Assembly (NCBI GenBank): GCA_008828725.1
Contig: MEHQ01003200.1
Coordinates: 1 to 64,000, forward strand
Source: Saccharina japonica
Lineage: Eukaryota > Sar > Phaeophyceae > Laminariales > Laminariaceae
DNA length: 64,000 bases
Direction of reading: 5' to 3'
Positions 39,657 through 51,800 of the stretch are shown piece by piece. The number at the start of each line of letters is the position of its first letter. The first letter of the stretch is position 1. Below the pieces are notes generated by a model. It ran no database searches and was not told the origin of the DNA. It saw only the letters and a list, made by a program, of their open reading frames with translations. Made by a program: the position numbers and the translations under genes.

Positions 39657-42600
39657 TCACCGGCCCTTCCCTTCTAACGCTTTCTTGATGGGCCCCGCCA
39701 GCTTGGAAGGTAGCATGGCATTGTCGGAATAGACGTCCACCTTCACCTTCCCCGAACCGCTGTCCGCCGACACCTTGATGAACACCCTCTCGGACATGGA
39801 GCCCGCGAGGCTGCACGCCGAGAACCACCACTGGTCGGCCTCGCGAGCGCTTGGGTCGCTCGTGACTACCGCTGCGTTGATCGCGCGCAAGGTGCGTGAC
39901 GGAAGTCGGGTGATATCCGCTGGTGGGATCTGCATGAAAAAAAAAGAGCACGAACAAACAGCACAATAATTAACAGTGAAAACGAAACAGGTAAGAGGGT
40001 GGCAAGTCGCGACACGTACAAGGACTTCCTGCGATGTCATATAACGCACGCATGGACGTATGCACTGCTACCTGCGATAAGCATGCACTGCGGCCTGCCA
40101 TAAGTACGTGCGTGCTGCTGCCATCATAGACTTCTTAACTGCTATATTAATGGTAGAACGCGAAAAATACTTCCATGCTGTTATTTACTGGTGTGCTGAC
40201 CTGGCAGTTCACCGTCTCCCGGTCCAGCTGTCCCAGTGAATTCAGCACCCGCTGGAATTCTGCCCGTGAAATGGGATCCGGAAATAGAAGCTCCTCTGGT
40301 GGAGGTTCGAGCGAAACCATGAAGCTGCCCTTGTCGGTTTTCAACTCAAATCGGACCTGGGCGACGCGGGTACAATAAGGTAAAAATTAGATGTGTAAGT
40401 TGTGTATTTGATTTGCGAACACGGGTGGGTGGTTTCATTCACATCGACTCACTAGTTCTACTCTCGTGGATCTCACGCGACACAAAGCACGGACTAAATA
40501 AAACATGAGGGCAGGTTAACTATAGCACCATCCATTGGAATAGAGTGCCCGCACACAGTCGAGCCGTTTCCTACACGAGAGTAAACAAGTGAAGGCGTCT
40601 TCGAGCCCTGTGAGTGCATAGCATACCAATTATCTGCGACTCGCAGCAAAAAAAAACACTCACATCTTTCGATCTGCCGCCGAAGTCGATGCCCAAGTTC
40701 GTGCAAAACACCCCCCCCGCGGCCAAGATCTGCAGTTCAGGGAACGCCTCCATCGGCGTCCCGTCTCGCGGCGCAACCACGCGAATCCGTCGGATCGGTG
40801 TCTCCCGGTGGTTTGTGAGCGTTAAGCGCAAAGTCAGGGTTGTCGACGGTCGAGACAGGGAGCTCGCCCTCCCTCGCGTGAACCGGTAGTCCACCTGCAG
40901 ACCACCGCCCGCCTGGTGGCGTAACAAAGTCGACGGAAAAGAAACGTTCGCTTCACCCTCCGGGTCGGCGCCGACGTCCGAATTGGCCGACGATGACCGG
41001 GCCGAAGACGGCGTCTTCCCGAGGCCACCCTGGGCGGGACCCGGCCCCCTCACTCCCGCCATACTCAGAGACCCCAATCCCCCCGGCGGTGCCAACAGTT
41101 GGGGAGAGGCGCTGTCTTCCCTATCCACGACGCTCAGCCTCTCGACAAGGCCGGTTAGGTCTTGCGAGTGGGGGGCAGGCGCGCTCGCACCATACGTGGC
41201 CGCCGTACTGGTCGCGCCGGGTCCCATAATAAGCAGGCCCACCCCTTCCTCCCCCTTTGTCGAGCTGCTCTCGCTGCTGTCGTCAGAAGACGACTCGCTG
41301 CTGTTGCTCCTACTACTCCGGCTGTCCCCCGACGAGCCTGACTCCTCTTCCGACGACGATTCCGAATCTGATCCCGATTCCGACCCCGTGCCGGACCCCG
41401 ACGTGGATTCGGAACTGGACTCGGATTCTGCCCCCGAGGCCGAATCGTACGGGTCCGATTCCGAGCCATCTTCAGAGCTGAATTCGGGGCTACTTCCAGA
41501 GTAAAAGTCGCTCCCACTGCTGCCACCCTTGCCGCCCCTACCAACGTCGCCAACGGTGGGAGCCAAGGCTCGTGGCTCTTCCTTTGGAGGCTCTCTTACA
41601 GACCCGTCCAGTTGCGCGGTACACCAGTCGGGCATCGGGAGGTACCCATTGATAGGGTGTCCCACGACGGCGGAGAGAGTGCCCAGCACCAGATGCGACG
41701 CACCCGGTGGTTTCCCCGCGTCTGCAGCTCGCGCGTTGGGTGGTAGTCGGCGTTTCAGGAGCACCTGTGCAGGATGGTCGTCGAAAGCGTTTTTGACAAG
41801 TTGAAAAAAAAACGCAACACGGTTGAGCTGCTCGTGAGCAAAAACGCATGGATGTTCGATTCGATTTCACCCGAAATCGGCAGGCCTATACACCAAGGTT
41901 TCCGACCCTAAACCGACGCTCCATTCGCCACGGTCGTTGGCTGGCGGCTACTTTATCCAAAGGTAATAAAAAAGGAACAAATCGCCCCACAGCGTGAAAC
42001 AAAAAGCCCTGTAGAACTGCACCCACTTTCTTGGGGACAAATCACTTGGAAATAAAGTAGACTCCCTTCGCAGTATTCATAGAAAAAACGTGAACAACCA
42101 TTCAGATTTCTGTAACGCAACTCATAGCCGGCACCGAGCGCATGACCCAGGCAGAAGGAATCCCTTTCCATGTTACCGCCGGCACCTGCTCACCTGTCCA
42201 GCCTTGGCGTTGAGTGCCAGCAAGGCTGCCTCGTCGACCCCTTCGTCAGCCGTGGCTAGTCCCAACATCGCCGTCATCAGCCGAGCTCTGTCGCGGAGGT
42301 CATGCGATAGGTCAAACCTGGCCATCTCCAGGACGAAAGACGCCAAGGACTGCACCCGTGCATCGTCCGGACGCCGCAAAGCCAGCTTCACGGCGAAATT
42401 CAGCACCTGCACACACACGCACATAGTCGAAGGTGACACGTTCAGGAACAGCCCAAGCCTACACACCGAAAACTGCCCCAACATGTTGAATGTATTAAAC
42501 ATAGTGATGCCTCAAGGAGGAAGCCTTTCACGGCCAAATCATCGGCGACGATCCACAATCCCCACCACAGCTACGTACCCATAGCTGTCTTTCTAATACG

Positions 42601-45600
42601 CCGGGTGGCATGCGCACGCTACATTGCTACGCACCAAATCATCCCGCACCAGCATGCGTATGCTACATTCCTCCGCAAAAAATCACCCCGCACCTGCATC
42701 TTCACTTCCTCCTCCAGTTCAGGGAGTGCTTTCGCCAGCACCCGTAGAACGTCCGTGGCGACGCCAGAAATGTGTTCGTGATACTCACCAAGGGTCCAAA
42801 TGATCGAAGCCCTAGCGCCGGGCTGGGCGAGGCTGGCCGTAGCTACGCTCCCGCCTGCAGACGCGCCCCCCCCCTGGTCGTGCTCGCTCGACCTGGCATT
42901 CTCCTCCCCGCTGCCGTTGCCGAGGAACGATCTCAACAAGAGCACCGAGAGACGGCGCACGACAGCCTCCGCCCCCTCGAAGTCGGGGTTCTGCTGGAGC
43001 AGCTGCCGCAGCACAATCACCGCCTCGGCGACTACGACGCTCGTCTTGCTGCAGGTCACCAGCGTCAGCAGCCCCTGCACCAAGACGAGACGAAGTTGGG
43101 GAGACACAAAAATTGGACACCCCCACAGTCACCAAGTTGCCCTATATAGAGAGAGCACCAGTTACTTCATGGCGACAGCGCATGCCACACGGAACGGACC
43201 AAAACAGTGCGTCTCCCGAACAGAGACACGAGTACGACATTTAGCATCGCGGCTTCCACTAGGTACGTGCGCATGTAGAATGTAGAATACAGCGGCTTGC
43301 CACAACCGCCATGCACGAAAAACAGCACCAAGAAATTCGACACACTGCTGCCCTGAGTCTTGGCTCGTTTTTTTTCGAGCTTTTCGGGTTCTCACCTGGA
43401 GGCACTGATCCGCAGCCTCCGGCCGAGCGTCCGCTATGCGTCCCACTGCTCGCACCGCGGCGCAGACAAAGCTCTTGTCCCTGTGGAGCACATAGGTTTG
43501 CAACTCCCCGAGAATGGTGGCGCAGTTTTCTTTCGTCGCTAGCGCGGTGAGAACGTCGAGCTTAATAGTGCAAGTGAACAGAGGGTCTGACGCCTTCACG
43601 AAAAACTCTTGAAGGAAGGGACGGAACACGGACGGGTTGTGCGTCACCATAGTCCTGCGTCGACGCCAGATGGGGGCGGAGGCAAAAACAGAAAAATACG
43701 AAAATGCGTGAGGGCTATCAACATTAAAAAAAACGTTTTTTCGATGGCTGTGTATGTTGACGTCGTAGGTAGTGCACACCGCGACGCGTCGTTGGCTCGT
43801 ACCACCCGACCTCTGTGACGCACGCCGATTTCTGCTTTAGCAACATGCCAGGTATGCTCGAAGGACCTCTTTCATCTTACACAACCACGTAAATATCATA
43901 AACTTCGTTTCGCAAAGCGATGGCGGCTTACCTGATGGCATCCAGCACAACGAACTGGATTTCTCTGCGGTTTCGCAGGATGCGCACCATCGCCTTGGCG
44001 ATCTGGTTCATGGTGCTGTTGGTTCGAGAGCCGCAGTAGTAGTGCGTCGTGCACACCGCCAGCACCACTCCGCTGTTGCGCGACTTGAGCAAAGGCAGCG
44101 AGCACCTGCACGAAATAGTAGGAGCGGGTCAGTGGACACGTGCTCGCGCTTCGCCACGACCTGTCTGGACACCCTTGGGACCGAGCAACATACAATACCA
44201 TTACCTCAGTCGGGCGTACGTGAGAACCGGTGACCCAAATTGAGCAAGCCCCCAGAATGCAAAATTCGTCGGTTGTAGACAAACTCGGTACTGCCTGCAC
44301 CTACTAATTATCCAAGAGATGATACAAAGAAGACACACCTATATACGTGCATAAAACATGCATAAAACAATGTACAAGTATAGTGACCAAACGAATTGAG
44401 AGACGGAAAAAGCAAGCGGAACTCTGTGTAAAACGTGCCCCTACCTGAGGAGCAAGCGGTGGTCCGGGTCCAAGTCCGCGCCAAGGTCGGCATCGCTCGT
44501 GGTGAACACCGACCCAATCTGTCACCGGAAACGCGGGAGTCAGAAGCAAGAAACAGTCGTCCGAGTCAGTCGACATTCCATGAGCATCAGATCACCGAAG
44601 ATGCTCCGAGAGGAGACCCCCCCCCCCCGGAAACATGCTCCCTCCTTCCTATACAAAACACCGCCACAACAACCAGCGTTTCAAAACAAATGCACCGCGG
44701 AGACGAGACGCGCCGGGATGTCGGGCGACGCAGATGGGTCCGGGCTTCCTCACTTCTGGGGTGGGGTTGGGCAGGTGGTTTTCTTCTACCTCCTCCTCCG
44801 TGCTCTCATCCTCCTCGCTCGAGTAGAACGCCCGTTTCACAACCCGTCGCTTCACCTGTGGAACACAACGCGGCGACGCTTGTGGGTGTGAGGAAGAACG
44901 ACAGGCAAGGTCCTAGCGCAAAGAAGACGCAAAATAATCCGAACGGTCTTTAACCCTTTCAGAACTGCAAAACTTATCCCACACTAGTTTCAAGTAATTT
45001 GTCGCTAAAAACGTGGGACCGGTTCTTAAGGGGTTAAGGCCTTCACAGCACCCCCTATTGTGAGGACAGAACACTTGGGACTAGAGTAGGATCATTTTTG
45101 GAGTTGGAAAAAGGGAAAGCGCAAGGTCTTGACTCCTTCAGGATTGCACCCTCGTTTCTGGGACACACTACTTGGAAAACAGAGTTGGGTCATTCCTGCA
45201 GTGGTAGTGGTAAAGGGACAGCATACAGCAGTAGTCTCGCACCCACCTCTTGTTTGATAGAATCGTACTCTACAAAAGGTTCTACTGTCGAGAACTCTAC
45301 CCATGCCACCAACCACGACCAAGACAACACTACGTAGATAACTTGATGGGGTTTGGGGGGGGGGTAGCCGCGCAACCGGCTGCATGTCTGCCTGCCCAGC
45401 TACCACTGCGCGAAACCTAAGGGTTCGAGTTGGCGAAAAAACGATAACTTTTAGGTGACGATAGAGCGCCGATCCCGGCCGTTACATCGTGCTCTTTTTA
45501 GGGGTGTTGAGTGTCGGATACTATAAGGTGGATGGGAAGAAAGAGTTCCCGATACATTGAGCGAATCGGAGCATAGACAGGGTGGCCAAAATACGCTAAT

Positions 45601-48580
45601 ACCGCACGAGTCTTCCAACACCTCGATAACATCTCCTGACCTTCTTCGACGGCTGGTTTGTGTCTTGAGCAGACTTGCTGCCATCGACGTCTCCTTTGGC
45701 CGATCCTCGCTGGGGGTTGGTGAAGCAAGTCCGGACGTACCGCTGGAGTGCCGCCAAAATGGCCATCTGCCCCCACTCGTCCACGTCTGCTAGCAGGTGG
45801 CATAGCTTCCGGTAGACCGGGTGCAGCAGTTCGAACTTGTCCGGGCACACCTACCGTCATGCACCAGCGGCGTTCCCACGTTGCGTTAAAACCCTTTCAG
45901 TTGAACCCTTTAAATGCTGCGTAACACATGTACCTCGATTTTGCTTCAGAAGTATTTTGTCCTCAAAACGTGTGTGTAGTTAGTTCTAAGGGGCTGAGAA
46001 CCTTCAAAGAGTAAAACCGACAAAAAAAACGGTTACAGCACCGGCCTCTACTTGGTTGTGGATGATGTATTTGGTAACCGAACTACAACAACGTACGGAG
46101 CTGTACGGACACGGGCGCGGCATGCATGATGCCACTTGTGTTGCTACGCACTCACTCTACGTACTGATAGGCGGTGGATAGGATAAAAACTCTCGGGGTG
46201 TCGCTACACCTGGGTGCCAAAAAAGGTTATATCCCCTTTAGTATTGTAAAACCTTTTTTTTTAGACAAAATTACTTGGAACTAGTGTAGGATTGTTTTCT
46301 GCAGTAGTAAAACTCAAAAGGGTTAAGGCGAAAGTCGACTTCACGTACCAAAGTCACACCCGAAGACGAGACAACGCGGTAAATTGGTCCGTCCGTATTA
46401 TTTACACATGGGCACGTTGTTAATGCACCAGGTCACGGTTCAGTGGACCTGCCCCATATTCAGCGACCAAACTTGGCTGAGTATGATTGCCGTGCTCCAC
46501 GAACAGTGACTGAAGAAGCTACAAAGCTACGGTGTGCCTATGAAAACGCACCTCAGTGAACGCCGCGACTGCACTTCCAAGCACCATGGTATTGCCGTCC
46601 TTGAGAAGTTTCTCCATCACCTGCGCCAGATAGTAAGTAGTCATCACACGTCGAGTGTTGTCACGAGGCTGCTTCGCTACTAAAAAGACGCGTGGCATGC
46701 TTTACTCGAACCGCATTCCTGCTTCTTCCTTACGTGTATATCATGCCCTTGGGGTATAAACGATGCCTCATGCCCGTCTTATTCCGGAAAACATGTGGAA
46801 TTGGACATCCACACGAGGCGAGAGGGGTAACCGCTTGGAGTTCTCTTGCGTCAGGCGTGAAAAATATAACTCACTTGCCACAGCTGGGGACCCTGGTCTG
46901 GGTCGAGCACGAAAATCTTGGGGATGGCGTTTGCTGCACATTTGCGGACGTACGGGGAGCTGTCGGACGCGCAATCGCGAACGGCCAGCTGCGCGTGTTC
47001 GGAAGAGGATGGAGGCGCATGGGTATTGCATTGTTAATTGTTTCGACATGCGACTTTTGCTCGCGACGATCATTATCATCGCCATGGTTAGTCATTCCCA
47101 TCCTCATTTCTACTGTGGGACACCGGCTCTCTACAAAACAGTACCATCCAGCAATAACCGGAGAGGTAGTCATGTAGAGCTTGATTGACCGATCGAGGGT
47201 GGATTACGAACCAAGACGATTCAAAATGAACCTACTGTACTATTAATAGATGAATCGAGGGAGATAAAGACATATCATACGACGCATGTAGACCGCGAGA
47301 TATATTCTGTCGAACGCCCTCCACCGTGCACATTTGTGCATCGGCGCATACATTGCTGGCAAGAACGGTCGGTGAACGCAACTGCGGGAGGATTGTCATC
47401 GAGGTGAACGTATTGCTGTCGAAAGCTGCTTCCTCGTTCAGTACCGTGTAAGTTTGAGAGCTACAGCAGCAGCGTACACAGGGAACTTTATGAATGTTTC
47501 AAGCTCGAAAGCAAAAACTCACCAACTGTATCTGGATGATGTCCGGCACGCGGATGCTCGTCATTACGCGCAGGGCAAGCGCTTTGATCAGCTGTCGAGG
47601 GTAGGCATACAGAGGGGACGAGAGGCGAGAAAGGCGAGAACGGTTGGAACAGCTGTTGTTACGAGTGTGATATACAGACTGCAGTATCTGGAAACATGAA
47701 ACACTACTGCTTGCTGCTACCGGCTACCGCTTAAGACGAAGCAAGTAACCACCGCTCGGCAACCACACCCACGTTTCGGGGACAAGTACTTGAAATTAGA
47801 ACAGGATCATTTGAGTAGTACAGGTAGTTTAAGGGTTGACCACACCACACAGCGCAGTGCCTGCTGCTGCATACTCGCTAGTAGCTTTCCCTTGGTTGTG
47901 AGGGACGATGCCTCGGCAACATGGCGGTAACACAGACCACTCTCCGCGCACCTGATTGGAGCCTCGGAGGTCGTTCTGGAAAGAGTTGATCGACAGAAGC
48001 GCCAGCTCGCGGCACTGCGAGTCGTTGTCGGCGTAGTGGACCAAGTATATGTACACCATCTTCTTCACCTCCACCGAGCGAACCGCCATGTTCTTCACCA
48101 CATCCGAGAAGAACTCGCTCACGTCCCGACCCTTGCTGACCATCGCCAGGAGCCACTTCATTCCCTTGAGCTTATCAATGTCCTGTGTTGTCAAGTAACC
48201 GGCACGTATTATACGACCACAAGTTAACTTCGCAAGCGCTCCTTGGGTGCGTAGAGAGAGAGCGGCAGTATGGATGGGGTCACGCATAAGACCGGAAGCA
48301 CTTCCAAAAAATTGAAGCAGTACCGACGCAAACATAATACGTGGTGGCCGCCGAGCAGCCTTGCGAAGGCCTACAGCGTTGTGCTGCATTGCCCTGGGCA
48401 CGCACAGCAGGTCTATATGTGTAGAATTCCACACGACACGCGACACGTACTCCGCAAGACGTGCAGGCTAAATCAGTAACTCACCTTCGGCCTGCTGAGG
48501 TATTCTTTAACTTTTCCTGGGTTCATGGACTCCTCGAAAAAGTGCGCTTCTCCCTGCAGAGCTGACATCTTGCTCGTCAT
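39657..48580 (-). CDS. AP3B: AP-3 complex subunit beta (beta-3 adaptin), complete
   Basis: Large subunit of the AP-3 adaptor, which sorts cargo from Golgi or endosomes to vacuole/lysosome-like organelles. Fifteen exons: 48485-48580, 47952-48182, 47523-47591, 46875-46988, 46552-46620, 45641-45850, 44754-44855, 44445-44518, 43932-44105, 43396-43654, 42694-43074, 42194-42406, 40664-41764, 40201-40356 and 39657-39929. They give 1173 residues with every junction in phase. An in-frame TAA six bases before the ATG fixes the start. The adaptin trunk shows [45 protein letters not shown] and [10 protein letters not shown]. Residues about 745-845 are a Ser/Glu/Asp-rich hinge, the hallmark that separates AP-3 beta from AP-1/2/4, followed by the C-terminal AP3B1-type domain ([19 protein letters not shown]). 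An insert of about 30 residues ([18 protein letters not shown] region) interrupts the trunk in exon 11. Head-to-head with the copper transporter. Confidence 0.96.
44950..45037. mobile_element. TTAA-flanked MITE in AP-3 beta intron 6, 88 bp
   Basis: TTAA at both ends with CCCTTTCAGAACTGCAAAAC and CCGGTTCTTAAGGGG inside, reverse orientation. More diverged relatives with the core GGGACAAxTACTTGGAAxTA lie nearby at about 42025-42065, 45045-45100, 45120-45200, 46225-46325 and 47765-47835, so AP-3 introns hold several members of different age. Confidence 0.8.
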
Positions 48581-48896
48581 TTCTTAGCCTTCCCTGCTAA
48601 AAATATGCGCCCGACTCAAATCCGGCGGGTTCAAGCTCCGCAGCTAGGGTTACCCTGCCACCGGAAGTCGAGACACGCACTGCAGAAGCACGGAACAACG
48701 AATGAACAAAAATGTGGTAAGATTGGAGTTTATTTTGTATGGAAGGCGTATTTTGGAAGGGGCTGAGGCGCCTATTTTCAATTTTCAATTTTGACTTGGT
48801 TTTTCACTGCGTGATCAAGCCCAACCCAGCAGAGACTGCAGCCCAGACGAGAGAAAGGGCACGCGAAGCGAGGCAAAGCTATCAGACCATTAAGTC
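48581..48896. promoter_or_regulatory. Shared region between divergent starts (AP-3 beta and Ctr)
   Basis: 316 bp between the ATG at 48580 (minus) and the ATG at 48897 (plus). No TATA box is evident. The region includes an AT-rich block around 48720-48800 with AATTTTCAATTTTCAATTTTG. Confidence 0.55.
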
Positions 48897-51800
48897 ATGG
48901 ACATGGGCGATGACATGAGCATGGACATGGACATGGACATGGACATGGACATGAACATGAGTTTCGTCTTCTCGTGCGACGTGGGGCCGCTACTTTTCGG
49001 CTGGTGGACGGTCAACTCGTGCTCTTCCTTGTACCTGTCTTTCATTCCCGTCATCTTCCTTGGAATGGCCCGCCATTGGGTGTTCAACTGCGTGTCAGGG
49101 GGAAAGCCTACCAAGGCGAGACCAGACTCGGCATCTCGGACAACAGCCCTCCTAGACGCGAATGGGTTCGAGACATCTTCTTCTACCTCGCAAACGTGAG
49201 TTGCACTCATGAGTAAACCGACAACCTGCAATCTATCAGTTATTCCGCTTTTCGTGACGAGTGACATCGACGTGTACACGAGTATTACGCGTAGTATGTG
49301 CACTGCTGCTACTTGAGCGCTCGGTACAGCGAGACATAATATGCGATGGTGGTACCTGGTACTCTGGGGTACAGCAGCAGTGATAGTCTTTGGTCGGCAA
49401 GATTCGGCACGTTTCATGTGGGGCCTTCGCCGTGCCTCTGCTGCTGTTCAAGGAGCAGGGCCCACTGGAAAACCTGTTCGGAATACGTCGTATACCGGGT
49501 GTGTAGGACCTGGTACCTGGTATATAGAGCATCATATAGAGCATCAAAATTGCAGTACGAGTACTCGTACTGCGTTTAGTACGAGGTGTCAATAATCAGC
49601 ATCACGGCAAGCACCTGGCACTCGAACCGCTGGGTGGACTGGACTGCTGGACAGGTCAAGGTCAACCAGAAACCGCTGGGTGGACTAGTTACCAATTCTT
49701 GTTTGTACCGTAGTCCAGAATCCAGAGCACTTTAGCACGTTCTCCGAGCGATATACAAGCAGTACTCTTGTCGTTAGCGCCCTCACGAAGCTCTGAGCAG
49801 AACACGTTATTTTTTTTATCGTATGATATCAACATAATAGTACTGTACTGCTGTTGCAGCTAGGTGGACGTCCACCGAGCTGCAACAGCAGTACTATTAT
49901 GTTGATACGATTAAAAAAATAACGTGTTCTGCTCAGAGCTTCGTGAGGGCGCTAACGACAAGAATACTGCTTGACCACCGAGCTGCAACAGCAGTACTAT
50001 GTTGGTACGAGTAAAAAAATAACGTGTTCAGCTCAGAGCTCTCGTGAGAGCGCTAACGACAAGAGTACTGCTTGTATACCGCCCAGCGAGCGCCAGACCA
50101 CAGATTGGCAGACTGGCCTTTCGTGTGTTTGGTCGAAACCGTGATGTCGTGATATCAGGAATGCCAGGTTTACCGGTACAGCAGTACGACGTAGCAGTAT
50201 GATATGTGATTCACAGACCACGTGTATTACGTATGATACATATTATACGTGTGTCTGGCGTACTGGCGTGTATTAACCCATAGAGCCTGGTATGCCAGGT
50301 TACAGGTTTACTGAGTTCCAAGGTTATGTTACCGGTTTTTAGTTTTGAGCGTCGCCTACCATGAATCTGCATACGATTACAGCAGCATGCTCCAAAACGC
50401 GCGCCCTTCGCACGTAAAAGTACTGCAGGGTTGGGGTTAGTGGGTGGGTGGGACAATAAACACTAAATGAGCCACCTTCAACTCTGCGCGCGCAATATTG
50501 TGAGCCTGAGCCATCTGGAAAATAAGTGACACCACACACAAAAGTGCACGGTGCCTCAAGACTCCGAGACGCTTCTTCGCCCCGCTCGGCATACGGATAA
50601 TACCAACAAATAACTCTCTGTTTTTGCTCGTGAACCTCACGGCCACTTGTGATGCGTAGGTTATTCCAAGCCCTATATGTCCCCGACTTTGGCTGCTCTG
50701 TACACCTTCATGCCACATCCACACGTGTTTGAGACTAGCCATGCTTGCTTGCAACATTTTCTGAATCGCGGATGAGTGTTCTTTTTTTTTCTACTCGTAT
50801 ATGCTCCCTTCCATTCTGGAACCATCCTCTTGCCCCCTGCTGCTGTCCAGATATCCAGCATCCAGCATACTCGTACGTATGATATCATACGTAGCAATAC
50901 CATATCAAGGTACCGTTCGTATTTATTGTCGAAGCACAACAAACACCAGCCGCCAATGTAAGGTCAACTGGCTCAGGGGGTTTCAGCAGTGTGCCCGCCA
51001 TCAAATTATCACCACACCTCGACTTTATTTGTAAGCAAGCGACTCCCGTGATACTGGGTGTCCGAATATCCCGTGTCGTAAGTTGTATATTTACCAGGGT
51101 TGTTCAGACAGTACTCGTATTAATAGTAGTTCCTTGTCTTGTAATCGATGCATTTAGCTCAACTGGTATTATACATATAACATAATATCTGGCATAAAAC
51201 ATACCTCGCCAAATACCTGTTGTATATGTCAACCGGTACTTACCCTGTACTCCTGCTGCACCATTTGCCATTTGGCACCAGGTTTGTTCCACCGCCTTCT
51301 GTCTTCCCGTTGCCCCGTTAAATGCATTATTAACAGGTTTGCATACAAAAAATAACAGGTTGTTTGTCAGCAGAAAACAGTCTCATTTTATTTCTTTCAT
51401 TTTTCCAACCCATTCATCATTTTATCATTTTGCACATATTACTGACTGTATATGAATACAGCAGTATACCTGGTATCATACACTCATACACCTACTCTTT
51501 GTCCAGCTCCCACCCTTTCATAACTCAGGTCCCGCGGGTCACTTATAGTTTATAGCAGGCACTTCCCCCCCCCTCCCCCCTACGGTGTACCAGGTACCAA
51601 CCACTGCTGTGTGACACTTAAAAGCCATGGTTGTGAACCGAAAACGGAAAATGGTTCGGTCGGTTGTTCGTTTTTTCACCGAAAATTCGGTCGGTTTCGG
51701 TCGGGGTACTTTTACAAAATAGAAGCAAACTGAAACCGAACGGTCTGGCAATATGGGTCGATTCCGGTCGGTTTGTTTCAATTAAACCGAAAAAAAAAGG

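Noticed and set aside
40983-41504. Asp/Ser-rich open frame on the plus strand
   Set aside because: It is the antisense shadow of the Ser/Glu/Asp-rich hinge of AP-3 beta, whose frame is fixed by 15 phase-consistent exons.
48890-49417. 175-codon open frame on the minus strand with Met-Ser repeats
   Set aside because: It is antisense to the GACATG array that encodes the Met/Asp head of the copper transporter on the plus strand.
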